Position numbers and translations under genes: made by a program. Positions 1 through 9,229 of a DNA stretch of 48,382 nt are shown piece by piece. The notes under the pieces are model-generated. The model was not told the origin of the DNA. It saw only the letters and a list, made by a program, of their open reading frames with translations, and made no database searches. The first letter of the stretch is position 1. The number at the start of each line of letters is the position of its first letter. This stretch comes from Phycisphaerales bacterium (GTDB lineage: Bacteria; Planctomycetota; Phycisphaerae; Sedimentisphaerales; Anaerobacaceae). The DNA is taken from contig CP070678.1 in the NCBI GenBank assembly GCA_020352515.1, positions 5,749,034 through 5,797,415 of the forward strand, read 5' to 3'.

Positions 1-1680
1 GATGTCCGGCGCGGGGACTCCTTCTTCGACGTAAATCTGGTGTACATCGTTCATGCCCGTTCCCATCCGGTTGTCCCAGACGATGCAGTTGGTCATCACG
101 CTCTTGCGCCTGGCGAATGTCACCGCAGTCTCTGCATTGCCGACAAGAGTACAGTTTGTCAGGCGGCAGCCGTAGTAACCGTGGTCGTAGAGCCCGCCGC
201 CTGAACCTGCGGCATAATTGCCCGCGACAAGACAGTTGACCAGGCTCGTGATCGAGGTGCTGCGGTTCGATACGGCCCCGCCGTAAATCCAGGCGTGGTT
301 GTCAAGAAACGTGCAATTTTCGAGCAGCAGGTATGAGCCGCGGCACGTGTCGCAGCCGTCGGTATGGATTGCGCCGCCGTTCTTGACTGCGGCGTTGCCG
401 ATGAATGCACAGCGTTTGAATATTACGCGGCCGTTCCAGAAGGCCATGGCGCCTCCATTGTACTCGGCGCTGTTGTTGACGAATGTGCAGTCTTTGACGA
501 TGACGTCGGAGTAGTCGACCATCAGTCCACCACCCGAGTAGGTGGCGTTGCCGCCGGTTATAGTGAAGCCCTCCAGAACGGGCGCATCGGCGCCCTCGAT
601 ATAACCGCTGACAGTGATAACGTGCTGGCTGTTGTCGTTTCGTGTCGGATCTTCGGTCAGCTCGGCGGTGTCGGTTATTGGCGCGTCGTCGCCCTTGAGG
701 TCGCCGCTGAGTATGGTTTCATAGGCGTGGATGTCACGCTGGTCGGGGTTCGGCGCGCCGAGGCCGGCATAACCGCCCCGGACGGCCACGGCTTTCTTGA
801 GCTGAAAGGTCGCGCTTCGGTCGCCGGAGGTAATGCCCGCTCCCCGGTCGGGGCAATAGACTCCCCCGGCGACGCGGATTTCATCCGTGCCTTTGGCGGC
901 TGCAAGCGCGTCCTGGAGCGCCGTGAAGGCGTTCGCCCAGCTTGAGCCGTCTTCGGCGCCGTGTGCGTCGGCGTCGACATAGAGCACCACGGGCACGACA
1001 ACTTGATTCAGCACAACACGCGAAAAGGTGTTGTTCGAACCTGTGCCGCCCAAGTTATCGACAAGGTTTATTTCGAAGGGGGCACCGTTGGTCCAGTTGC
1101 CGGTTATTTTGCCTCCTTCCCATCGTCCCGGCCCCCAGGGATTCGGGACGGTGCTATCGGGGTCATATTGGAGGTTTGTCCCGTAGATGTTCACGGTGCT
1201 GGAATCATAGGCGAGGAGGTAGTCTTCAATGCGGCCGCCGCTTATGTTGAGGAGGCTGTTATGGGTGGCACAGACGAAGCTGCCTATTATTCCGCCGCTT
1301 ACGTTGACGCGGCTCGAGCCCCCGCTCTGCAGGCCGTTGGGAATTTCTCCGCCGGTTATGTTAACGGTGCTGGAGTCGTAGCTCATGACATCCCCGATAG
1401 TGCCGCCGTTTATGTTGACGGTGCTTTCGTTCTTTGCGTAGAGGTCTGTCACGCGGCCGGCTGTTATCGTTATCGTGCTCGCATCGAGCGCAAACAGGTC
1501 GTAGACGGAGCCGCCGATCATGCTGACCAGGGTGTTTGCGGGCGGCGAATCGTGAACGTAGAGGTAGTCGTAATCATCGCCGTCCTTGATAACGGTATCG
1601 GTCCAGATATCCGCATGACAGCAAGAGAAGATGCCTGTGGCGATTACTATAACGGCCGTCTTAACGTGTCCCTTTCTCAT
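1..1680 (-). CDS. Secreted beta-helix (Pmp-like) protein with N-terminal repeat domain, C-terminus cut by window edge
   Basis: The frame is open from ATG at 1680 to the left edge (560 codons), so the C-terminus is missing. AAAGGGG lies 7 bases before the ATG. Residues 1-22 form a signal peptide (KTAVIVIATGIFSC). It could be a lipoprotein signal, but the box IFSC is poor. Residues about 55-170 hold five to six copies of an 18-19 residue repeat with core STVNI.GG.I, which the four neighbouring paralogues lack. From residue about 231 the shared layout begins: LYVDADAHG, then GGYAGLG.PNPDQRD, ETILSGDL, LEGFTITGG and repeats of the form C.F..N.A..GGA, typical of right-handed parallel beta-helix and chlamydial Pmp repeats. 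It is the last visible gene of the sigma-factor-headed operon. It is probably an exported or surface protein whose ligand is unknown. Any dockerin-like tag would lie outside the window. Confidence 0.85.
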   Translation of the reverse strand, partial: MRKGHVKTAVIVIATGIFSCCHADIWTDTVIKDGDDYDYLYVHDSPPANTLVSMIGGSVYDLFALDASTITITAGRVTDLYAKNESTVNINGGTIGDVMSYDSSTVNITGGEIPNGLQSGGSSRVNVSGGIIGSFVCATHNSLLNISGGRIEDYLLAYDSSTVNIYGTNLQYDPDSTVPNPWGPGRWEGGKITGNWTNGAPFEINLVDNLGGTGSNNTFSRVVLNQVVVPVVLYVDADAHGAEDGSSWANAFTALQDALAAAKGTDEIRVAGGVYCPDRGAGITSGDRSATFQLKKAVAVRGGYAGLGAPNPDQRDIHAYETILSGDLKGDDAPITDTAELTEDPTRNDNSQHVITVSGYIEGADAPVLEGFTITGGNATYSGGGLMVDYSDVIVKDCTFVNNSAEYNGGAMAFWNGRVIFKRCAFIGNAAVKNGGAIHTDGCDTCRGSYLLLENCTFLDNHAWIYGGAVSNRSTSITSLVNCLVAGNYAAGSGGGLYDHGYYGCRLTNCTLVGNAETAVTFARRKSVMTNCIVWDNRMGTGMNDVHQIYVEEGVPAPDI

Positions 1681-1817
1681 TTTCCTGCCCCTTTCTTCGA
1701 AGCGGCTGTCGGCTTGGCCTAATTCCTACTTCATCCCAGTCGTCATTACTGCTGCCGGTTCGGTTCATTGCGGTCGGACGAAAGCGCAGCAGAACGTTTA
1801 TATCGATTTCCCCGACG

Positions 1818-3380
1818 TCAGGGGTTGCCATCTTTCAGCCATTGCAGGGCGAGAATGCAGAAGTCGGCGAAGTCGACGCTGCAGTCTCCGTTAATGTCAC
1901 CTGCAATAACGGTTTTGCACAGCGGCTCTCCGAAATATGACTTGCTCGCCTCGGCCGTGGCGCCGTAAGCACCGATATTGACGATGCCGCCATTGGGGAA
2001 AGGCTCGAGGCCAATTGGGCTGAGCATGTCACCTGCATCAATGCACGGGCTGGTGACATCATCGACGAGCCATGTACGCGTTCCGGGTTCGAATCTGCCG
2101 GCCTGCGACTTGAGATGATAATCACCGTCGACCCAGAGCCCGTTTGTGGTCCAGTAACCGGGGTCGACAAAGCAGGGGTCATCAGCGATATTGCCGCCGT
2201 TCGAGCCTCCGGTCCATCCCTCTATGCAGGAGTGCTCTACCCCGGCGTGCTGGCCGCCGATTTGATCGGGAGTGTTGGCCCAAAAGATACAGTTGGAGAT
2301 TTTGGCCCGGCTGCCTTCCCAATTACATATTGCGCCACCATCGCCGCCGGTTTCATCGTTCGGGTCATAGGGCGCCGCGTTGCCGCTGAACGTGCAATTG
2401 AGCAGGATCGGCTCGCTCTCTTCCCAGTTGTGTATCGCGCCTCCATTTTTGGCGAGGTTCCCTGTGAAGAGACAATTTCTTGCCGTCGGGTGGCTCCAGG
2501 CGTTGTATATTGCGCCGCCGCGGACGGCGGAATTGGCGCTAAACGTACAGCGAGTGAAGAGCGTTTTACTGCCCTCGCTGCTTACGGCACCTCCTTCGGT
2601 TGCCCAGTTATCATTGAATTTGCAGTCGGTCACCGTTGTGCTGCTGGACCATCCGTCATGTATTGCGCCACCAGAGGCCTGCGCGGCGTTCTTGGTGAAC
2701 GTGCACTTGCGCAATGCCGAGGCGCTGTGGTCGTAGAACAGCGCGGCTCCTGTTTGCGCCGAGTTCGCGGTGAACGAGCAGTTTAGCACTTTTACGTTGC
2801 ATTTTTTGGCTACGTAGAGTCCTGCGCCACAACTGCGATGGTCGGGCGGCCAGGTGAGGGGATGATCGGCGTTGCCGCCGGTTATGGTGAAGCCGTCGAG
2901 CACCGGCGGCCCCGGGCCCTCGGCATTGTCGCTGACGGTGATAACGTGGCGGCTGTTGTCGTTTCGTGTGGGCTCGTCGGTCAGTTCGCCGGGTCCGGCT
3001 GTCGGCGCATCATCCCCGTTCAAATCTCCGCTCAGAACCGTGCCGTACAGTTCGAAGTCACGAGCATTGGGGTCCGTTGCGCCTGACCCGGCAAAGCCCC
3101 CCAAAAGCGCCAGGCGGCAGCTTATCGAGAAGCTAATGCCGCGGTCACCGCCCGCCGTCGTCGGCCGGTAGAGTCCCCGGGCGACGCGAATCTCATCGTC
3201 CGGCCTTGCGTGTTCCAGGGCAAGCCGGAGGCTCGTGTATGCATCCGACCAGCTCGTCCCGTTGTTCTCGCCCGTCGCATCCGCGTCTACATAGACCACC
3301 CGGCCCCCAAGGGCAGTTCCCGCAATTGCCAGCAGAAAAGCCAGGAGGGCTGATAATTTTGTGCGCCGGAGTGTTAACAT
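1818..3380 (-). CDS. Secreted right-handed beta-helix protein with C-terminal dockerin-like tag
   Basis: This 520-residue protein has the start supported by AAGGAG 9 bases upstream. Residues 1-25 are a signal peptide. Residues 27-60 carry the family opening (VVYVDADATGENNGTSW), residues about 95-130 GGFAG and LSGDLNGDD, and residues about 165-370 at least seven C.F..N.A..GGA turns, the Pmp-type beta-helix signature. After the helix come DPCFVDPGYW, CIDAGD and NIGAYGATAEASKSYFG, a conserved module found in three of the four complete paralogues. The C-terminus is AGDINGDCSVDFADF followed by a hydrophobic helix, one dockerin-like EF-hand calcium loop. It is the smallest of the complete paralogues. 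The role is inferred to be extracellular or surface-bound; the ligand cannot be told from sequence. Confidence 0.92.
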   Translation of the reverse strand: MLTLRRTKLSALLAFLLAIAGTALGGRVVYVDADATGENNGTSWSDAYTSLRLALEHARPDDEIRVARGLYRPTTAGGDRGISFSISCRLALLGGFAGSGATDPNARDFELYGTVLSGDLNGDDAPTAGPGELTDEPTRNDNSRHVITVSDNAEGPGPPVLDGFTITGGNADHPLTWPPDHRSCGAGLYVAKKCNVKVLNCSFTANSAQTGAALFYDHSASALRKCTFTKNAAQASGGAIHDGWSSSTTVTDCKFNDNWATEGGAVSSEGSKTLFTRCTFSANSAVRGGAIYNAWSHPTARNCLFTGNLAKNGGAIHNWEESEPILLNCTFSGNAAPYDPNDETGGDGGAICNWEGSRAKISNCIFWANTPDQIGGQHAGVEHSCIEGWTGGSNGGNIADDPCFVDPGYWTTNGLWVDGDYHLKSQAGRFEPGTRTWLVDDVTSPCIDAGDMLSPIGLEPFPNGGIVNIGAYGATAEASKSYFGEPLCKTVIAGDINGDCSVDFADFCILALQWLKDGNP

Positions 3381-3415
3381 CCTGCTCTACTCCTTCCCCG
3401 CTCCTCTGGTTGCCA

Positions 3416-6025
3416 TTATTTGAGCGTGCCGCTCTCGACGACAAAGTTGTCAAGGCAGGCGCTGCCCGATTCGAGCATCGCGCCCATGGAGCCGCCGCCA
3501 AGCTCGATATGCACGGGTGAGTGTCCCCAGACGCCGTGCAGCAGACCCGACGCCGTCCTGTAGGCGTTCTGGCCGCCGTATCCGGTGGTGCTTACATACA
3601 GCTCGTCGGCCACCGAATCGTACGAGATATAGAATGTCCCGTCGTTAGTCAGCCTGTCATTCCACGTCTTGTCCGAGCCGGCCTCGGCCACGACTTCATA
3701 ATAGTAGTACGGGCGGAAGTTTGAGTAGCCGGCGCTGAACTCTACGTGGGGATTGCCCGGATCTTGCGTGGAGGTGGGGGCGACGCGGATCAGGACCCAT
3801 CCGTCGCCGATGTTGATTCGGCTGTAGTGATAATCGACTCTGAAGGCGAAATCCCGGTCCACGTCGAGAGCCCATCCGTGCGAGATATATACGGCCCTCT
3901 TGGAAGCGGTATCGAGGGTCGCCCGGACCTCCAGCCTCCGATCAATCTCTTCGAGCCGGCAGTTGGCCGGGTCGTTGGCCTGGGCCGTCCACAAGTCGCC
4001 CTGCGTGTTGTCGTTGAAATCGTCGCATGGGAGCGCGACGCGGTTGTCAACAAGCCAGTTGTCGGCGAAGATGAGCACGTCCTGAAAATCCGCCGTGGCG
4101 TTGCGGTTGAGGTCCGCGACCGAAGGGGTCTTTCGCTCCTCCCAGCCGTTCCCCATCCGGGCAAGGTCGGACACAGAGACTATATCGTCGTTGTTCAGAT
4201 CCGCGACGTTTCCGACGTCTGATGAAGACATGCCGGCTTCGGCCGTGCCTCCGTAAGCGCCCATATTCACCAACTTGCCGTGGGGCCAGGGCTCATCGCC
4301 GAGCTGTGACATGGGCGAGCCGGCGTCGATACAGGGGCTTGTCAGGCTGTCCTTGACCCAGCTTGCGAGGTTCGGATCCCAGCGGCCCACCTCGGATCTG
4401 AGGTGGTAATCACCGTTGGCGGGATCGGCAAAGCACGGATCAACGTCGATATTCTTATAGCCCGGCCAGCCACCCTCAACGTCGGTGTATGTAACGCTGA
4501 AAGTCACCTGGCCATCTATTACAATCTCGCCGGTAGAATTCCCCCGGCAGATGCAGTTTACGATGGTAACAGCGGCCGTATGCAGAGTCCCACCTTTTAC
4601 ACTGCAGATCCCGCCGCCGCTTGCCGCCGAATTGCCCGAGAGCGTGCAGTTCGCTATCCTCGCCCTCATTTCCCTGTTGCTCGCGTAAGTGTAGACGCCG
4701 CCCCCGCTGTCCACGGCCGTGTTGCCAACGAACAGACAGTTCACAAGCGACGAATTTACGGGGTCACTGAACGTCGCGGCGTATACCCCGCCGCCCGCCC
4801 CGCTCGCCGCATTCCTTTCAAAAACGCAGCCCGTCACCGTCAGGCTGCGACTGTGGCTCTCTATCGCGCCGCCAAGCTCGGCCGAGTTCTCGTAGAACCG
4901 GCAGGCCGTTATCACGGGCTCGGCTCTCGAATCGCAGCACATCGCGCCGCCGCGGAGGCCCGAGTTATTCGTGAACGTGCACTCGGCAATCTCGGCCTTG
5001 GATTCCGTGTCATTGTATATTGCCCCGCCGCGGTAGCCGGCTGAGTTCGCGCTGAAAGCACACTTTGAAAAAGTCGGGTCGCACATGATGTTGGAGGCGC
5101 CCGCGCCATTGGCGGCGGCGTTGCGGTCGAATGTGCAGGAGGTTACTATGGGTCCGCCGCCGCTGTTGTGCATTGCCCCGCCCGAATATCGAGCCGCGTT
5201 ATTGCTGAATATGCAGTTGGTCACCACCGGCCGACAGTAGCCCCCATCATTATTAATGCCACCGCCGGTTTCGGCCCAGTTGCCGCTGAATATGCAGTTG
5301 GTAATCGTGGGGCTGCTGTCGCCACCGTTGAACATCGCGCCGCCGAAGCCGCCCCGCGGGTGCCCCTTGTCCCAGAATGCCGCGTTGCCTGTGAAAGTAC
5401 AATTGCTCACCGTCGGGCTTCCGTCTTTGTTATGCATTCCCCCGCCCTGCCCCGAACCCATGCAGAAATCAGGGTTCCACGGGTCGGGGCATATCGACCT
5501 GTCATCATTGCCGCCGGTTATGGTGACACCGTCCAGAACTGCCGTGGCATCCGTCTTACTGCCGGTCACCACGTTGTAGCTGTTCTCGACACGCGTCGGC
5601 TCGTTGGCCAGGTCACAGGCATCTGCGACAACGGCGTCGTCGCCGTTCAAGTCGCCGCTGAGGATAGTCTCGTACAGGTGGATATCACGGGCATTGGGGT
5701 CGGCTTGGCCCGTCCCGGCATATCCACCCAGAATCGTAAGGCCGCTGACAAGCTGAAACGTGGCCTCACGGTCGCCGCGTGTCATACCGCCGCCGCGGTC
5801 CGGCCTGTACGCGCCCTGCGCGACCCTGATTTGAACGGGCTTTGGCGCGGAATTGGCGTCGGCCAGTGCATCCTGAAGATATTTGTAAGCGTTGGTCCAG
5901 CTTGAGCCGTCGCCCAAGCCTTCGGCCAGGCCGTCCACGTATATCACGCGGGCGTGGCCGGAACTCTGGGCGGCCCACAGAACCAGGATGGCAACAAGTC
6001 CTCTCCATTTTCTCGCGTCTCCCAT
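3416..6025 (-). CDS. Secreted beta-helix protein with two-loop dockerin-like segment and C-terminal jellyroll-like domain
   Basis: This 869-residue protein has AAAGGG 9 bases before the ATG. The signal peptide spans residues 1-26. The opening RVIYVDGLAEG is followed by GGYAGTG.ADPNARD and LSGDLNGDD at about 100-130. About ten Pmp-type turns (C.F..N.A..GGA) run from about 205 to 480. Unlike its paralogues the dockerin-like part is internal (about 606-660) with two calcium-type loops, VADLNNDDIVSVSDLA and VADLNRNATADFQDV. Residues about 667-869 form a further domain starting CDDFNDN and ending CLDNFVVE, the usual outline of a LamG/concanavalin-like carbohydrate-binding fold. That fold call is by pattern only. 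The extra module suggests binding to a polysaccharide or the cell surface. It sits in the same operon, 35 bases from the next start. Confidence 0.92.
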   Translation of the reverse strand: MGDARKWRGLVAILVLWAAQSSGHARVIYVDGLAEGLGDGSSWTNAYKYLQDALADANSAPKPVQIRVAQGAYRPDRGGGMTRGDREATFQLVSGLTILGGYAGTGQADPNARDIHLYETILSGDLNGDDAVVADACDLANEPTRVENSYNVVTGSKTDATAVLDGVTITGGNDDRSICPDPWNPDFCMGSGQGGGMHNKDGSPTVSNCTFTGNAAFWDKGHPRGGFGGAMFNGGDSSPTITNCIFSGNWAETGGGINNDGGYCRPVVTNCIFSNNAARYSGGAMHNSGGGPIVTSCTFDRNAAANGAGASNIMCDPTFSKCAFSANSAGYRGGAIYNDTESKAEIAECTFTNNSGLRGGAMCCDSRAEPVITACRFYENSAELGGAIESHSRSLTVTGCVFERNAASGAGGGVYAATFSDPVNSSLVNCLFVGNTAVDSGGGVYTYASNREMRARIANCTLSGNSAASGGGICSVKGGTLHTAAVTIVNCICRGNSTGEIVIDGQVTFSVTYTDVEGGWPGYKNIDVDPCFADPANGDYHLRSEVGRWDPNLASWVKDSLTSPCIDAGSPMSQLGDEPWPHGKLVNMGAYGGTAEAGMSSSDVGNVADLNNDDIVSVSDLARMGNGWEERKTPSVADLNRNATADFQDVLIFADNWLVDNRVALPCDDFNDNTQGDLWTAQANDPANCRLEEIDRRLEVRATLDTASKRAVYISHGWALDVDRDFAFRVDYHYSRINIGDGWVLIRVAPTSTQDPGNPHVEFSAGYSNFRPYYYYEVVAEAGSDKTWNDRLTNDGTFYISYDSVADELYVSTTGYGGQNAYRTASGLLHGVWGHSPVHIELGGGSMGAMLESGSACLDNFVVESGTLK

Positions 6026-6083
6026 TCTTGTTGTCCCTTTCTATAGAACCATCGTTTTTCGCGGCGATTGTTTCAGCGTTCTG

Positions 6084-9000
6084 CTACTCGTTCGGCTCAT
6101 TCAGCCAGTGCAGGGCCATGATGGAGAAGTCACCGAAGTCGACCTTGCAGTCGCCGTTGATGTCGCCAGCCGCGATTTTTTGGCACGCCGGCTCGCCGAA
6201 GTATGACTTGCCCGCCTCGGCCGTAGCACCGTAGGCGCCCATATTGACAATCCCGCCGTTCGGGAAGGGCTCAAGCCCGATCGGGCCGGCCGGGTCGCCG
6301 GCGTCGATGCATTGACTGGTCGTTTCGTCCAGGGTCCAGGCTTCTATGTCCTGGTTCCACCTGCCGGCCTGCGACTTCAAATGATAGTCACCATCCACCC
6401 AGGAATCGTCGTTTGCATCGTCCGGGGTACCCATGTCATCCCAGTGTCCGGCCCGGGCAAAGCACGGGTCCGTGTCGATATTGCCCTGCCCTTCCCATCC
6501 GCCCGAAAAGTCACTGTACGTTATCGATATGGTCGAGGCGTCATCGTTCCATATCTCCTCGCCCCCGTCCCACAGAATGCAATTGATCAGGGCAAGATCA
6601 CTCGGATCATCCTTCTTGTACGAGTAGCATGCGATAGCTCTGCCAGCCGGGGACCTGTTGCCCGCAAACGTGCAATTGCTCACGTTCATCTCGGCTCCCC
6701 AGGCGCTTATCGCGCCGCCGTAGTGTCCGGCGGTGTTGCCGCTGAACAGGCAGCCCACCGGATTTAACCCGCGCCAGGTGCTGTGGAGGGCGCCGCCCCG
6801 GTAGAGTGCCCGATTGCCCGTAAAGACGCAGGCGCTCAGCGTCGAGCCCCCGCCGCCGAAGATGCCGCCGCCCAATCCTCGCGTGGAAACGTTGCCCACA
6901 AAGGTGCAGCCGGTGAGTGTCATCGCGCCGCCGCAGATGGCCCCTCCGTCCGTCCTTGCGGAATTCTCCAGGAATTGACAGTCCGTGAAAGTCGGACTGC
7001 CGCCGGAGCTGTAAAACGCCCCCCCGTCGTTGCCGGCGGCACTGTTTGCGATGAAGGCGCAGCGGATCAGGGTCGGGTCACCATCGCTGTAGATTGCGCC
7101 ACCGTTGCCGGCGCCATGATCGGGTATGCCCGTATCGGCGACATTTCCGAGAAATTTGCAGTCCATGAACGTGGGGTTGGCGGAACCGATCACGATCGCT
7201 CCGCCGGCGCCGCCTTCCTCGGCCCAGGCACAGTTGCCGGCAAAGGTGCAGTCCTTGACCGTTGGCGATCCTGCCACGATTGCCATTGCTCCCCCTCTCT
7301 CATAGACCCATCCGACGTTGGCATTTCCGGCGGTAATCGTGAATCCCTCGAGCAGCGTATCGGGCCCGCCGTCGGCACAGGTCACCACGCCGCAGGCGTT
7401 GTCCTGCTTTGTCGGGTCCTGGGGACCGGCTCCGGGCAAGTCGTTGCCGTTCAGGTCTCCGCTGAGTATCGTTTCGTAGGCGTCGATGTCCCGGGCGTCG
7501 GGATTCGGATGCCCGAAACCGGCGTATCCGCCCCTGACGGCGATGCCTTCCACCAGCTGGAACGCAGCCTTCCTGTCGCCGTCCGCTTCGGCAGGCCGAT
7601 AAATACCTTCGGCCACGTGTATCTGCTCGGCCTGCGGTTGAATCCGCGCGACGGCCAGAGCCGACTGGAGATCGGCGAACGCATCGGCCCAGCTCGAGCC
7701 GTTATTCGAGCCCGAGGCATCCGAGTCGACATAAATGGTTTTCGGCACGTCGTTGTCCCACTCTGTGGCCCAAAGGCCGGTGGTATTGAGCCCTGGGCCG
7801 CTTAGCCGGATTAGCGCCGAACCGTTCAGATAGTCGGCGTCCTCGGCCGCGTCCAATGTCACCGTCTGAGAGGCGCCGTAGTTGAGGGAGTTAAAGAGTA
7901 AGACATCCGGTGAGACTACGCCGATGTCGCCGTCGCCCGAGGCCCATCCTACATGGACCTCAATCGTCCCTCCGGGGTCCATCGCCAGAGCCGCTTCGAA
8001 CGTGGCGCTTCCGCCCTCGTCCACCACAATCGAGTGTGTGCTCAGCACAATTCCCTGGGCGGCACCCTCGTACGGCCCCATGTCAACCACACCGTTGGCG
8101 ACGCGCGGCCTGCCGTCAAGATCCAGCGGCGCCAGCGCGCCTATCGCCGCCGTGTCGCCCGTATCGAGGCACGGAGAACCCGGCAGAAGATGCAGGTCCT
8201 CGTCCCCCGTGCCCGGCAAGCCGTCCGCCCCGTAGCCGTCCGCAAACAGCGGGTCGTCGTCGATATTGCCCGGTCCCTCGAAGACCAAATCGTCGTCCGG
8301 ATCGGCGTCCTGAATGCAGCTTGTCCGGACGACAGGGCTGCCGCTAAGCGGGGCCACCATACCCCAGAAGATGCAGTTCGTCACGACCGGAGTGCTTGCG
8401 CTGCTGTTTGCCATTGCACTGTCGCGGTACTGAAACGTGCAGTTGGTCAGGGTGGGGCTGCTGCGGAAGTTCCACATTCCGCACACAGAAGTGTCCGACG
8501 CGTTGCCGACGAACAGACAATTTACGAACGTCGCGTCGCTTTGCGTCTTGTTGGAAACGCTGCCTCCCGCGTAGCCGGCACAATTGGCGACGAACATACA
8601 GTTGGCCACGTTCGGGGCGCTCTGGTAATTGTAGATGGCGCCGCCGTCGTCGTCGGCCCAATTACCCTTGAAGATGCAGTTGGTGAAGGTGGGGCTGCTG
8701 CCCTTGCAGTACACCGCGCCGCCGCTGGCGGCGGGCCCATAATCGCCGGACGCACAGCCGTTTGTGATAGTTATACCCGCCACGACGCAGTCGGCGTCTT
8801 CGGCGCTGTGAAAGTAGAACGCCCGGTGTGGTTCGGCCCCGCTGCCCTGGCAGTCGATAATTGTCAATGCGGTAACGGCGGGGTCGTTTGGGTCCGTGCT
8901 TCTAAGCGTGATTGACTTGCCCTTGAAGTCGATGTCGCGGTTGCCCTCTCCCTTGAACGTCCCGCCTGCGAGGACTATCGTGTCACCCTCGACCGAGTCG

Positions 9001-9179
9001 TCTATTGCCGCCTGAATCGAAGGATAGAGCGGCCCCGACAGCAATTCGACTTGCGAGCCGCCCGCGGGCGCGAGGCCATCCGGGTACACGACCAGAGTCC
9101 GCCCGAAGGCTCCGGGCGTAAACGCGGCTATGAGCAACGACATCGCGAGAAACATCCTTTTATTCTCTCGCCCGTTCAT
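6084..9179 (-). CDS. Secreted double beta-helix protein with Ig-like linker and dockerin-like tag
   Basis: I place the start at ATG 9179 (1031 residues). AAGGAG lies 7 bases upstream and a hydrophobic signal peptide (MFLAMSLLIAAF) follows, whereas a longer frame would run into the preceding gene. Residues about 27-375 form a first beta-helix ending in SPCLDTGD and DMGPYEG. Residues about 377-478 form an all-beta linker (VVDEGGSATFEAAL, resembling Calx-beta or Ig-like domains). Residues 480 onward repeat the whole family layout (IYVDSDASGSNNGSSW, GGYAGFG, LSGDLNGND, Pmp turns). The C-terminal tag is AAGDINGDCKVDFGDF. The duplicated architecture matches the adjacent 9230-12316 gene, so the two probably arose by tandem duplication. 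It is an exported protein of unknown ligand. Confidence 0.92.
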   Translation of the reverse strand: MNGRENKRMFLAMSLLIAAFTPGAFGRTLVVYPDGLAPAGGSQVELLSGPLYPSIQAAIDDSVEGDTIVLAGGTFKGEGNRDIDFKGKSITLRSTDPNDPAVTALTIIDCQGSGAEPHRAFYFHSAEDADCVVAGITITNGCASGDYGPAASGGAVYCKGSSPTFTNCIFKGNWADDDGGAIYNYQSAPNVANCMFVANCAGYAGGSVSNKTQSDATFVNCLFVGNASDTSVCGMWNFRSSPTLTNCTFQYRDSAMANSSASTPVVTNCIFWGMVAPLSGSPVVRTSCIQDADPDDDLVFEGPGNIDDDPLFADGYGADGLPGTGDEDLHLLPGSPCLDTGDTAAIGALAPLDLDGRPRVANGVVDMGPYEGAAQGIVLSTHSIVVDEGGSATFEAALAMDPGGTIEVHVGWASGDGDIGVVSPDVLLFNSLNYGASQTVTLDAAEDADYLNGSALIRLSGPGLNTTGLWATEWDNDVPKTIYVDSDASGSNNGSSWADAFADLQSALAVARIQPQAEQIHVAEGIYRPAEADGDRKAAFQLVEGIAVRGGYAGFGHPNPDARDIDAYETILSGDLNGNDLPGAGPQDPTKQDNACGVVTCADGGPDTLLEGFTITAGNANVGWVYERGGAMAIVAGSPTVKDCTFAGNCAWAEEGGAGGAIVIGSANPTFMDCKFLGNVADTGIPDHGAGNGGAIYSDGDPTLIRCAFIANSAAGNDGGAFYSSGGSPTFTDCQFLENSARTDGGAICGGAMTLTGCTFVGNVSTRGLGGGIFGGGGSTLSACVFTGNRALYRGGALHSTWRGLNPVGCLFSGNTAGHYGGAISAWGAEMNVSNCTFAGNRSPAGRAIACYSYKKDDPSDLALINCILWDGGEEIWNDDASTISITYSDFSGGWEGQGNIDTDPCFARAGHWDDMGTPDDANDDSWVDGDYHLKSQAGRWNQDIEAWTLDETTSQCIDAGDPAGPIGLEPFPNGGIVNMGAYGATAEAGKSYFGEPACQKIAAGDINGDCKVDFGDFSIMALHWLNEPNE

Positions 9180-9229
9180 TTTCGTTCTCCTTGCCAATAA
9201 GTCAAAGTCTTGTCGAATGTGTGAGCTTT

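Noticed and set aside
364..1722. Long plus-strand open frames opposite the leftmost beta-helix gene
   Set aside because: They are antisense shadows of a GC-rich coding frame with clear signal peptide and family motifs on the minus strand, and they lack ribosome-binding sites and recognisable content.
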